A stretch of DNA of 47,419 nt from Ga0077527 sp964533495. GTDB taxonomy: Bacteria > Pseudomonadota > Gammaproteobacteria > Burkholderiales > SG8-41. Positions 24,870-33,372 of the stretch are shown here, one piece after another (position 1 is the stretch's first letter; every line of letters starts with the position of its first letter). A model generated the notes under the pieces. It worked only from the letters and a program-made list of their open reading frames with translations. It did no database searches and was not told where the DNA came from. The position numbers and the translations under genes were made by a program. The DNA is taken from positions 1 through 47,419 of the forward strand of contig CAZHJU010000026.1 in NCBI GenBank assembly GCA_964533495.1, read 5' to 3'.

Positions 24870-24920
24870 CGCTTGGGATCGCAGATCCGGTCCTTGGTCA
24901 TCGGACCAGGGACCGCAGAT

Positions 24921-24960
24921 GTCTCCCCTCTACCGTCGGGAGAGGGGGCGGGGGTGAGGG
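24921..24960. repeat. CCCTCACCC...GAGAGGG intergenic repeat, copy 2
   Basis: On the minus strand it reads CCCTCACCCCCGCCCCCTCT then CCCGACGG and TAGAGGGGAGAC, the same layout as 1857-1918 with a shorter middle and imperfect hairpin. It sits inside the DGPF operon between the sialidase-like and MoaD-like genes and could weaken or process the downstream transcript. Confidence 0.5.
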
Positions 24961-24986
24961 AGGCCGCTCGGGTCACCGGACGATTC

Positions 24987-26159
24987 CTAAAACCCGGCCG
25001 TCTCGACCGCGTAGATTTCCGGCAGGTGGCGCGCGATGCAGCTCCAGCGTTTGCCGCCGTCGCGGCCTATCCACAGTTCGCCGCTGGTGGTGCCGAAGTA
25101 GAGCGCCGGCGATTGCGCTCCGTCGGCGCACATCGCCTGGCGCTTGACCGTCCACCAGGCCTGCGACTCCGGCAGCCCGGCGTCGAGGCGCTGCCAGGTT
25201 TTTCCGCCGTTCTTCGTGCCGTAGACCGCCGGTTTGCCGCCGGGGCTGGTGCGCGGCCAGACGCCGCTGCCGTCCATCGGGAACACCCAGGCCGTGTCGT
25301 CGTCGCGCGGGTGGACCACCATCGGGAAGCCGGCGTCGCCGACCGTCTTCGGCATGGCGTGGCCGATGCGCACCCAGGTGTCGGAAGGACGGTCGATGCG
25401 GTAGATGCCGCAGTGGTTCTGCTGGTAGAGCCGGTCGGGGTTCGAGGGGCAGAGCCGGATGCAGTGCGGGTCGTGGAAGGTGGGCTGTTTCGGATCGAAG
25501 TCGAAGCCTTCGACGGTGTCGAGGCCGTCGATCAGCGTTTTCCAGGTCTGCCCGCCGTCGCGCGACTCGTGCACGCCGCCGCCGGACATGCCGATGTAGA
25601 AATGGCGTGCGTCGCGTGGATCGACGATCACCGAATGCAGCTTCGGGCCGTCGGGCGTGCCGTCCTGGGCCGTGCCCATCCATTCGCGGAACCGCGGGTC
25701 GTCGTTGATCGTCGAGAACGGCGCCCAGGTTGCGCCGCCATCGGCGGAGCGGAACAGGCCCTGCGGGCTGGTGCCGGCGTACCAGACATCCGGCTCCGAA
25801 GCCGGTCCCGGCGTCAGCCAGAAGTTGTGGTCGACGGAACGGCCGCTGCCGTCGGCGGCCCTGGCGAAGGCCGGCGGCTGCGCGGCTTCCTTCCAGTGGC
25901 GGCCGCGGTCGGTCGAGCGGAACACCGTCGGTCCGAGGTGGCCGGTTTTCGCCGCGGCGAGCAGCGTGCGGCCATCGCGCGGGTCGAGCACCATGTGGCT
26001 GATTTCATGGCCGAGGAAATGCGGGCCGTCGGCCTTCCAGGCCTTGCGCGCGGTGTCGCCGTGGAACAGCCAGGCACCCTTGCGCGTGGCGACCAGCACG
26101 ACAGTGCGGCGTTCCGGTGCGGCGGTCCGCCGGACGGTTTTTTTGCGGGCTGCGGGCAT
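24987..26159 (-). CDS. Sialidase-like BNR-repeat beta-propeller protein
   Basis: 390 residues with at least four Asp-box (BNR) repeats of the form SxDxGxxW: RSTDRGRHW, RSADGGATW, ESRDGGQTW, GTKNGGKTW and a last GRDGGKRW. This indicates a sialidase/WD40-type beta propeller. There is no signal peptide; the N-terminus (MPAARKKTVRRTAAPERR) is basic, so the protein is probably cytoplasmic, unlike secreted sialidases. The Arg triad and nucleophilic Tyr of true sialidases are not evident to me, so no glycosidase activity is claimed. It sits between the two YciI-DUF1428 pairs and upstream of the MoaD-like gene. Confidence 0.85.
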   Translation of the reverse strand: MPAARKKTVRRTAAPERRTVVLVATRKGAWLFHGDTARKAWKADGPHFLGHEISHMVLDPRDGRTLLAAAKTGHLGPTVFRSTDRGRHWKEAAQPPAFARAADGSGRSVDHNFWLTPGPASEPDVWYAGTSPQGLFRSADGGATWAPFSTINDDPRFREWMGTAQDGTPDGPKLHSVIVDPRDARHFYIGMSGGGVHESRDGGQTWKTLIDGLDTVEGFDFDPKQPTFHDPHCIRLCPSNPDRLYQQNHCGIYRIDRPSDTWVRIGHAMPKTVGDAGFPMVVHPRDDDTAWVFPMDGSGVWPRTSPGGKPAVYGTKNGGKTWQRLDAGLPESQAWWTVKRQAMCADGAQSPALYFGTTSGELWIGRDGGKRWSCIARHLPEIYAVETAGF

Positions 26160-26187
26160 GGCGGCTTCCTCTCGAAAGGTGGCGGAT

Positions 26188-26547
26188 TCAGGCGCGGACC
26201 AGCACCTTGAAGCCGCCCCAGAACATGCGTTTGGCGTCGAAGGGCATGTTGCCGGGGTCGCACATCGCGTTCATGCGCGGATCCTTGAACACTTTGGCGT
26301 TGACGCGGTCGCGGTGGGCGCGCGATTTGTAGACGACCCAGGCGAAGACCACGGTTTCGTCCTTCTTCAGCTTCACGCTTTGCGGAAACGAGGTCAGTTT
26401 GCCGGGCTTGACGTCGTCGGCGACGCATTCGACATAGTCCAGCGCGCCGTGCTCGCGCCAGATCCTGCCGGCCTTGCGCGCCATCCTGCGATAGTCCCCG
26501 ACCTTCTTTTTCGGCACGGGCACCACGTATCCGTCGACATAGGGCAT
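26188..26547 (-). CDS. DUF1428 family protein (copy 1)
   Basis: 119 residues, about 80 percent identical to the copy at 23816-24175, collinear with no gaps. The start at 26547 matches its paralogue; the longer open frame to 26727 does not belong. AGGAGAAC precedes the ATG. It lies 40 bases downstream of a YciI gene and 28 bases upstream of the sialidase-like gene. Such high identity within one operon points to a recent duplication or ongoing gene conversion. Molecular function unknown. Confidence 0.9.
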   Translation of the reverse strand: MPYVDGYVVPVPKKKVGDYRRMARKAGRIWREHGALDYVECVADDVKPGKLTSFPQSVKLKKDETVVFAWVVYKSRAHRDRVNAKVFKDPRMNAMCDPGNMPFDAKRMFWGGFKVLVRA

Positions 26548-26587
26548 TGCAGTTCTCCTGTAGGGGTTGGGGTTGGGATGCGGTCGG

Positions 26588-26959
26588 TCATGCACCACCG
26601 GTTTTGCGCTGCTGCGTGGCCGCCACGGTTTCGCGGATCGGCCGCACCGGGCGCACCTCGATGCTGCCGAGGCGCGCGGGCGGGATGCCGGAGGCGATGC
26701 GGATGGCTTCGTCGAGATCCTTGGCATCGATCATGTAGAAGCCGGCAAGCTGCTCCTTGGTTTCGGCGAAAGGGCCGTCGGTGACGGCGACCCTGCCGTC
26801 GCGCACGCGCACCGTGGTCGCGGTCTGCACCGACTCCAGCGCCTCGGAGGCGATGCAGTGGCCGCTGCCGCGGATGGACCGGTCGTAGGCGACGCAGTCC
26901 TCGTCGGGCAGCTCGGGCAGGCGTTTTTCGTCGAGATAGACCAGGCACAGGTATTTCAT
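26588..26959 (-). CDS. YciI/DGPF family protein 3
   Basis: 123 residues; VTDGPFAETKEQLAGFYMID (about 60-79) carries the DGPF motif, after MKYLCLVYLDEK at the N-terminus. The start codon overlaps the stop of the preceding YciI gene (ATGA), so the two are translationally coupled. The C-terminus extends past the domain with a polar tail (VAATQQRKTGGA). It pairs with the DUF1428 gene 40 bases downstream. The YciI fold may bind small molecules, but no enzymatic activity can be assigned. Confidence 0.92.
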   Translation of the reverse strand: MKYLCLVYLDEKRLPELPDEDCVAYDRSIRGSGHCIASEALESVQTATTVRVRDGRVAVTDGPFAETKEQLAGFYMIDAKDLDEAIRIASGIPPARLGSIEVRPVRPIRETVAATQQRKTGGA

Positions 26960-27354
26960 CGGGACTCCGTCGGGGGATGCTTGTCGAAACCGAGCGCGGC
27001 GATGGTTTGTTCGTCCTCGGCCACCGGGCGGATCTCGACGCAGCCGCGCGCGGCGCCGGGTATCCGGGATGCGACGCGGATGGCTTCGTTGAGATCGCGC
27101 GCCTCGATCAGATAATAACCGCCGAGCTGTTCCTTGGTTTCGATCCAGGGGCCGTCGGTGGCCGCGACCCTGCCGTTGCGCACGCGGATCGTGACGGCTT
27201 CCGACGACGGCAGCAGCCGGTTGCAGCCGAGGTAGTGGCCGCTGGCGCGGATGTCCCCGGTGAAGCGGGCATATTCCGCGTAATGGCCGTCGGCATCGGC
27301 GGGTTCCATCTGCTCCATCACTTTCTCGGCGCAGATCAGGCACAGGAATTTCAT
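26956..27354 (-). CDS. YciI/DGPF family protein 2 (DGPW variant)
   Basis: 132 residues of the same family as its neighbour, but the motif reads ATDGPWIETKEQLGGYYLIE, with Trp in place of Phe and Ile for Ala. The opening MKFLCLICAEKVMEQME and the RNGRVAATDG segment align with the other copies. The 4-base overlap with the next YciI gene suggests that the two products may form a heterodimer, as family members are usually dimeric; that is inference. It lies 29 bases downstream of a VOC gene. Confidence 0.92.
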   Translation of the reverse strand: MKFLCLICAEKVMEQMEPADADGHYAEYARFTGDIRASGHYLGCNRLLPSSEAVTIRVRNGRVAATDGPWIETKEQLGGYYLIEARDLNEAIRVASRIPGAARGCVEIRPVAEDEQTIAALGFDKHPPTESR

Positions 27355-27383
27355 CGCTTGCCTCTCATCGTTTGTCCCTCGGA

Positions 27384-27845
27384 TCAACTGCAGGCTTTTT
27401 TGAAGGCGGCTTCGATCTCGGCCGGCGTCAGGTCTTCCCGGTGCGTGGCGACCGACCAGTTGTGGCCCCAGGGGTCTTCGAGCGCGCCGTAGCGGTCGCC
27501 CCAGAACATGTCGGCCGGCGGCATGACGGCCTTCGCGCCCGCCGCGACGGCGCGCGCGTAGAAGGCGTCGGCGTCGGGCACGTAGAGGTGGATGGTGACC
27601 GGCGTGCCTTTCAGCGTCTTCGGGCTCATCGCGCCGCACTGGGGCATTTCGTCGGTGAACATCACCGGCGAGCCGGCGATGATCAGCATTCCGTGCATCA
27701 GCTTGCCGTCGGGGCCGGGCAGGCGCGCGGCTTCCACGGCGCCGAAGGCTTTCTTGTAGAACTCGAGGGCCTCCATGGCGCCGGCACAGACCAGGTGGGG
27801 GGTGACGCCGTGCATGCCTTCGGGCAGGTAACTTTTCGCTTTCAT
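27384..27845 (-). CDS. VOC family protein (PhnB-like) 2
   Basis: 153 residues of the vicinal oxygen chelate (glyoxalase/bleomycin-resistance) superfamily, PhnB-like. Two beta-alpha-beta-beta-beta modules are recognisable: HGVTPHLVCAGAMEALEFYK (about 12-31) and VTIHLYVPDADAFYARAVAA with the ending GDRYGALEDPWGHNWSVATH. VOC proteins bind a metal and a small molecule; PhnB-like members have no proven reaction. It is third in the operon, 42 bases after the other VOC gene. Confidence 0.92.
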   Translation of the reverse strand: MKAKSYLPEGMHGVTPHLVCAGAMEALEFYKKAFGAVEAARLPGPDGKLMHGMLIIAGSPVMFTDEMPQCGAMSPKTLKGTPVTIHLYVPDADAFYARAVAAGAKAVMPPADMFWGDRYGALEDPWGHNWSVATHREDLTPAEIEAAFKKACS

Positions 27846-27887
27846 TCCGCTGTCCTTTTTCGGTGAATATGTTCGGTGGGTATGCGT

Positions 27888-28361
27888 TCAGGCCCGCTGC
27901 AGGGCGGCGATGTCGATTTTCGTCATCTGCAGCAGTTTTTTCATCACGCGTCCGGCTTTCCGCGTGTCCTGCAGCAGTTCCGGCAGCGCGCGCGGCACGA
28001 TCTGCCAGGACAGGCCGTAGCGGTCCTTCAGCCAGCCGCAGCGCTGCGCGGCCGGGTCGCCGCCGTCGGCAAGCCGCCGCCAGTAATAGTCCAGCTCCGC
28101 CTGCGAATCGCAATGCACGACGAAGGACACGGCTTCGCTGAAGCGGAAATGCGAGCCGCCGTTCAGCGCGGTGAAGTCCTGTCCCTCGATGCGGAAGGCG
28201 ACGGTCATCGCCGCACCCTCGGGCATGCCCGAGGCGGCCGCGGCTTCCCTGCCGTAGCGGCTGACGGAGAGGATGCGCGCGTTGCGGAACAGCGCGACGT
28301 AAAACTCCGCGGCTTCCTCGGCGTTGCGGTCGAACCACAGGAAGGGCGTGATTTTCTGCAT
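27888..28361 (-). CDS. VOC family protein (PhnB-like) 1
   Basis: 157 residues. The N-terminal TPFLWFDRNAEEAAEFYVAL and C-terminal CGWLKDRYGLSWQIVPRALP belong to the PhnB/3-demethylubiquinone-methyltransferase-like branch of the VOC superfamily (the old name is misleading; it is not a methyltransferase). Proteins of this branch are frequent companions of YciI proteins and of ECF41/ECF42 sigma factors. It is second in the operon, 24 bases after the first YciI gene. Substrate unknown. Confidence 0.92.
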   Translation of the reverse strand: MQKITPFLWFDRNAEEAAEFYVALFRNARILSVSRYGREAAAASGMPEGAAMTVAFRIEGQDFTALNGGSHFRFSEAVSFVVHCDSQAELDYYWRRLADGGDPAAQRCGWLKDRYGLSWQIVPRALPELLQDTRKAGRVMKKLLQMTKIDIAALQRA

Positions 28362-28385
28362 GGCAATCTCCCGGTCCGCGGGGCG

Positions 28386-28811
28386 TTATCGGTTTCCGGA
28401 GACCTGCGCATACGTGCGTTCGGCCTGCGCCTGCAATTCCGGCGTGAACTGCTCGCCGAAGTCTTCGGCTTCGAACACCTGGCGGATCTCGATTTCGGAG
28501 TCGCCCGGCATCGGATTGGGGCAGCGCTTGACCCATTCGATCGCCTCTTCCTTCGACTTGACTTTCCACAGCCAGAATCCGGCGACCAGTTCCTTGGTTT
28601 CGGCAAAGGGCCCGTCGATGACGGTGCGTTTGGATCCGGAAAACCGCACCCTCGCGCCCATCGAGCTCGGCCGCAATCCTTCGCCGGCGAGCAGGATGCC
28701 TGCCTTGGCCAGTGCCTCGTTGTACCGGCCCATCGCCGTCAGCAGTTCTTCGCCGGGCAGCACGCCGTTTTCCGAATCCTGGGTCGCTTTGACCATCACC
28801 ATGAAGCGCAT
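28386..28811 (-). CDS. YciI/DGPF family protein 1, first gene of the operon
   Basis: 141 residues, the longest of the four YciI proteins. VIDGPFAETKELVAGFWLWK (about 64-83) holds the DGPF motif. The opening MRFMVMVKATQDSENG is typical of the subgroup linked to ECF42 sigma factors. AAGGAG precedes the ATG. It is the first of ten co-directional genes with gaps of 48 bases or less, except one of 117. The only good ECF42-like promoter I find lies 74 bases upstream (28885-28911), so this gene is the most probable direct target of the sigma factor encoded at 30813-32075. Confidence 0.93.
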   Translation of the reverse strand: MRFMVMVKATQDSENGVLPGEELLTAMGRYNEALAKAGILLAGEGLRPSSMGARVRFSGSKRTVIDGPFAETKELVAGFWLWKVKSKEEAIEWVKRCPNPMPGDSEIEIRQVFEAEDFGEQFTPELQAQAERTYAQVSGNR

Positions 28812-28884
28812 GTTTGTAACTCCTTGAATTTGAATATCAATTTAATCGGGACTGCCGTGCGGCAGCGACCGTGCCTACCCTGTA

Positions 28885-28911
28885 GTCGATCGGGCGGACG
28901 CCGATTCGACA
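28885..28911 (-). promoter_or_regulatory. Candidate ECF42-dependent promoter
   Basis: On the minus strand: TGTCGA (28911-28906), a 17-base spacer, then CGAC (28888-28885). As I recall, published ECF42 target promoters have TGTCGA at -35 and CG(A/T)C at -10. The predicted transcript would begin near 28878 and give a leader of about 65 bases before the first DGPF gene. No equivalent was found before the sigma gene itself. Confidence 0.6.
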
Positions 28912-28969
28912 GGGCGCGAAAAATAATTTTTGCCGTGCCCTGCGCCTGGGGCCGCGGTTTGAACCGGCG

Positions 28970-29765
28970 TCAGTTCTTCAGCCGGTATCCGGTCCTGAAA
29001 ATCCAGGTGACCCCGGCCATGCAGACGAGGAAAAATCCCAGCGTCGCCGCGAGGCTGACGCCCACGCCGACGTCGGCGGTGCCGTAGAAGCTCCAGCGAA
29101 AACCGCTGATCAGGTAGACCACCGGGTTGAACAGGCTGACGGTGCGCCAGGCCGGCGGCAGCATGTCGATCGAATAAAACGCGCCGCCGAGGAAGGTCAG
29201 CGGGGTGACGACCAGCATGGGTATGAATTGCAACTGCTCGAAACCCCTGGCCCAGACGCCGATGATGAAGCCGAACAGGCTGAAGGTGATCGCGGTCATC
29301 AGCAGGAAAGCGATCATCCACAGCGGATGCAGGATCCGGATCGGCACGAACAGGCTGGCCGTGGCGAGGATGATCAGGCCCAGCAGCACGGACTTGGCCG
29401 TCGCCGCGCCGACATAGGCGAGCACGATTTCCGATGGCGACACCGGCGCCGACAGCAGCTCGTAAATGGTGCCGGTGAACTTGGGGAAGTAGATGCCGAA
29501 CGAGGCATTGGACAGGCTGGCGGTGAACAGCGACAGCATGATCAGGCCCGGCACGATGAACGCGCCGTAGGACACGCCTTCCACGCCGGCCATGCGCGAG
29601 CCGATGGCGGCGCCGAACACCACGAAATACAGCGACGTGGTGATCACCGGCGCCACGATGCTCTGCGCCGCGGTGCGCCAGAAGCGGGCCATCTCGAAGC
29701 GGAAGATCGCCCAGACGCCGTGGCGGTTGAAGGCGGGGATGCCGCCGGTTTTCATTGTCGCGGGC

Positions 29766-29779
<14 letters not shown>
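28970..29779 (-). CDS. ABC-2 type transporter permease
   Basis: 269 residues with six membrane helices (about 41-60, 73-93, 120-140, 150-175, 181-202 and 240-262) in the ABC-2 arrangement, close to E. coli YadH. The cytoplasmic N-terminus carries the family segment FEMARFWRTAAQSIVAPVIT. It pairs with the ATPase encoded just before it (14-base overlap), forming an exporter of two permeases and two ATPases. The substrate is unknown. It lies between the sigma factor and the DGPF operon on the same strand, but its own end and the following 158-base gap with a promoter suggest separate transcription from that operon. Confidence 0.92.
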
Positions 29780-30716
<937 letters not shown>

Positions 30717-30812
30717 GGATTGCCCGGCTGCAATGGAGGCGGGATTTTACTGTGGACAGTACAGATTACAGACAGCGGATGCGCCGGAAAAGTGCGCCGC
30801 TTATTGTGCCGC

Positions 30813-32075
30813 TCATTGCGTCGACCTACCCGCCAGCTCGGCCAGCCGCCGCTCCAGAAACCGCCGCTCCGGCACTTGTTGCGTGAGTTCCAGCGCCCGC
30901 CGATAGGACGCGCGCGCCTCCGCGGTTCTGCCCAGGCGCCGGCACAGGTCGGCGCGCGCCGCATGGGCGAGGCGGTAATCCGCCAGTTCGCCGTTCGCCA
31001 GGATCGCTTCGATCAATGCAAGTCCGGCCGCGGGGCCGTCGCGCATCGCCACCGCCACCGCGCGGTTGAGGGCGACGACGGGCGAGGGTTCCAGCCGCGC
31101 CAGCACATCATAGAGGCCGACGATCTGCGCCCAGTCGGTCGCGGCGGCGTCGGGGGCCTCGGCGTGCACCGCCGAAATCGTCGCCTGCAGCGCGTAGGGC
31201 CCGATCTGCCGCGCGGCCAGCGCGCGTTCCACCAGCGCGACGCCCTCCCCGATCAGCGCGCGGTTCCACAAGCCGCGGTCCTGGTCTTCGAGCAGGATCA
31301 GGTCGCCGGAAGGCTGCGCGCGCGCGGCGCGGCGCGACTCGTGCAGCAGCATCAGCGCCAGCAGGCCCATGGCTTCCGGTTCCGGCAGCAGCCCGGTGAG
31401 CAGCCGCGCAAGGCGTATGGCCTCGCCGGACAGATCGTGCCGCGTCAGCGTATTTCCCGAAGACGCCGCGTAGCCTTCGTTGAACACCAGATAGATCACC
31501 CGCAGCACGCTGTCGAGGCGTTCCGGCAGTTCTTCCGGCGGCGGCACCCGGTAGGGGATCTTCGCGTCGCGGATCTTGTTCTTCGCGCGCACGATGCGCT
31601 GCGCCAGCGTCGGTGGCGCGCTGAGGAAGGCACGCGCGATTTCCTCGGTGGTCAGGCCGCAGACTTCGCGCAGCGTCAGCGCGACCTGCGCGTCGGGAGC
31701 CAGCGCCGGGTGGCAGCAGGTGAAGATCAGCCGCAGCCGGTCGTCCTCGATGTCTTTGGCATCCGGTGTTTCGGGCGCGGGGATGTTGGCCGTGGCTTCG
31801 TCGTCGAGCGCGTCGACGCGCGCATCGCGGCGGATCCGGTCGATGGCCTTGAAACGCCCGGCGGAGACCAGCCAGGCGCGGGGGTTGTCCGGCACGCCGT
31901 CGCGCGGCCACTGTTCGAGCGCGGCGCGGAAGGCCTCGTGCAGCGCTTCCTCCGCCGCGTCGAAGTCGCCGAGCAGGCGCACCAGCGTCGCGAACACGCG
32001 GCGCGATTCGGCGCGGTAGACGGCGCCGACAGCGGCGCGTGCGTCGTCAATATTGGTATGTGCTGATTCGCTCAT
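30813..32075 (-). CDS. ECF sigma factor, ECF42-type with C-terminal extension
   Basis: 420 residues. Region sigma-2 lies at about 20-90 (FDAAEEALHEAFRAALEQWP, FKAIDRIRR) and sigma-4 at about 130-175 (LTLREVCGLTTEEIARAFL). A long helical, TPR-like extension (about 185-420; the DUF6596 region, including VIYLVFNEGY and HAARADLCRRLGRTAEARAS) follows. This architecture is the ECF42 group, which lacks an anti-sigma gene and is genetically linked to DGPF (YciI) proteins; the extension is thought to regulate activity. No anti-sigma factor is encoded nearby, consistent with that. It probably drives the operon beginning at 28811. The ATG directly follows twin ACCGCGGT palindromes and has no good Shine-Dalgarno. 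Confidence 0.93.
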   Translation of the reverse strand: MSESAHTNIDDARAAVGAVYRAESRRVFATLVRLLGDFDAAEEALHEAFRAALEQWPRDGVPDNPRAWLVSAGRFKAIDRIRRDARVDALDDEATANIPAPETPDAKDIEDDRLRLIFTCCHPALAPDAQVALTLREVCGLTTEEIARAFLSAPPTLAQRIVRAKNKIRDAKIPYRVPPPEELPERLDSVLRVIYLVFNEGYAASSGNTLTRHDLSGEAIRLARLLTGLLPEPEAMGLLALMLLHESRRAARAQPSGDLILLEDQDRGLWNRALIGEGVALVERALAARQIGPYALQATISAVHAEAPDAAATDWAQIVGLYDVLARLEPSPVVALNRAVAVAMRDGPAAGLALIEAILANGELADYRLAHAARADLCRRLGRTAEARASYRRALELTQQVPERRFLERRLAELAGRSTQ

Positions 32076-32077
32076 CC

Positions 32078-32099
32078 ACCGCGGTCCCGGTACCGCGGT
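32078..32099. promoter_or_regulatory. Twin ACCGCGGT palindromes at the sigma-factor start
   Basis: ACCGCGGT occurs at 32078-32085 and 32092-32099, each self-complementary and 14 bases apart. A TATAAA -10-like box (minus strand, 32107-32102) lies just upstream, so the palindromes span the likely transcription start and leader. An operator or RNA hairpin is plausible. Confidence 0.4.
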
Positions 32100-32135
32100 A
32101 GTTTATATGAGCGGCGATTCGGGGCGTGCCGGATT

Positions 32136-33110
32136 TCAGTCCGGCTTGATGCCGGCATCGGCGACCACTTTTTTCCAGCGCGCAAGCTCGGTGCGGATCA
32201 TCTTGCCCATGTCCTGCGGCGTGGTCCAGGTCGGCACCATGCCGATGCTTTCGAGGTGCTTCGCCACGCCGGGATCCTCGACGGCGCGCTTCATTTCGGC
32301 GTTGACCTTTTTCACGACATGCGCCGGCGTGCCGGCCGGCCCGAGGAAGCCGTACCAGGTGGTGTTGTTGAAGCCGGGATAGGTTTCGGCGATGGCCGGG
32401 ATGTCGGGCAGGGTTTTCAGCCGCTCGGGGTGGCCGATGGCGATGGCGCGTGCGCGGCCGGCGGTCATGTGCGGCTGCCAGGGCGCGGCGCCGCCGAAGA
32501 TCGCCTGCACGCGGCCGGCGAGCAGGTCGGCCGTCGCCGCGCCGCCGCCCTTGTACGGCACGTGGGTGAATTTCGCACCGGTCAGCGCGGTCAGCAGTTC
32601 CATGCCGAGGTGGTTGGGCGTGCCGGTGCCGGGGGAGGCGAAATTGATCTTGCCCGGCTGCGCCTTGGCGAGATCGACCAGTTCCTTCACGCTTTTTGCC
32701 GGCACCGAGGGATGCACGACGATCAGGAAGGGGACGTAGACGCCGACGCCGATCGGCGTGAAGTCCTTGACCGAATCGTAGGCGAGTTTGCTGCCGAAGG
32801 CGGCGCTGACCACCAGTCCGCCGGAAGTGCCGAGCACCAGCGTGTAGCCGTCGGGCGTGGCCTTGGCCGCCAGGCCGTGGCCCAGCGTCGATCCCGCGCC
32901 GGGGCGGTTGTCGATGACGATGGTGGCGTTGAATTTTTCGCCGAACCAGCCGGCGAACGCGCGCGCCGTGGGATCGGTGGTGCCGCCTGGCGGATAGGGC
33001 ACGATGAGGCGGACGGGCCGGAGGGGCCAGTCCGTTGTGGCGGCCTGTGCGGCGGGGAATATGAGCAGTGCGCCTGCCAATGGCAGGCAGGTCCATCGTG
33101 TCGCGTTCAT
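32136..33110 (-). CDS. Bug-family (TctC-like) periplasmic solute-binding protein
   Basis: 324 residues. Signal peptide about 1-23 (MNATRWTCLPLAGALLIFPA, cleavage after AQA). Family marks: WPLRPVRLIVPYPPGG, DNRPGAGS, TPDGYTL, PGKINFASPG and HVPYKGGG. It is an orphan carboxylate-binding protein with no transporter genes beside it. The two neighbours (sigma factor 60 bases downstream on the same strand, M48 lipoprotein upstream on the other) have no obvious functional link. Its 3' end lies close to the sigma gene, and read-through into the ECF42 region is possible. Confidence 0.93.
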   Translation of the reverse strand: MNATRWTCLPLAGALLIFPAAQAATTDWPLRPVRLIVPYPPGGTTDPTARAFAGWFGEKFNATIVIDNRPGAGSTLGHGLAAKATPDGYTLVLGTSGGLVVSAAFGSKLAYDSVKDFTPIGVGVYVPFLIVVHPSVPAKSVKELVDLAKAQPGKINFASPGTGTPNHLGMELLTALTGAKFTHVPYKGGGAATADLLAGRVQAIFGGAAPWQPHMTAGRARAIAIGHPERLKTLPDIPAIAETYPGFNNTTWYGFLGPAGTPAHVVKKVNAEMKRAVEDPGVAKHLESIGMVPTWTTPQDMGKMIRTELARWKKVVADAGIKPD

Positions 33111-33282
33111 CGGATCTCCTCCACCGCTGTGGTTGAAATGCGTCGCGGTTCAGGCAGATTCTAGTGCCAATGCCGCGGATCTGGCATCTGCAAATCCGCA
33201 CAGGTGGAAAAATGGCGGAAAATGCCAATGTGAACAAGGCATTGGCCGATTTCCGGCAGGCCGGCCTGCCGTCCGGAATGGT

Positions 33283-33288
33283 TACAAT
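33283..33288 (+). promoter_or_regulatory. Possible -10 box (TACAAT) before the M48 lipoprotein gene
   Basis: TACAAT followed at 33 bases by ATGCATGCCGGGCG (33322-33335), the same arrangement as at 21719-21770. No clear -35 hexamer. Confidence 0.3.
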
Positions 33289-33372
33289 GCGCGGACCGGT
33301 GCGTGCTCACGGCGGCGGTGAATGCATGCCGGGCGTGCATATCGCGCCCGAGCGCGCCGGCACGGGGGAATC

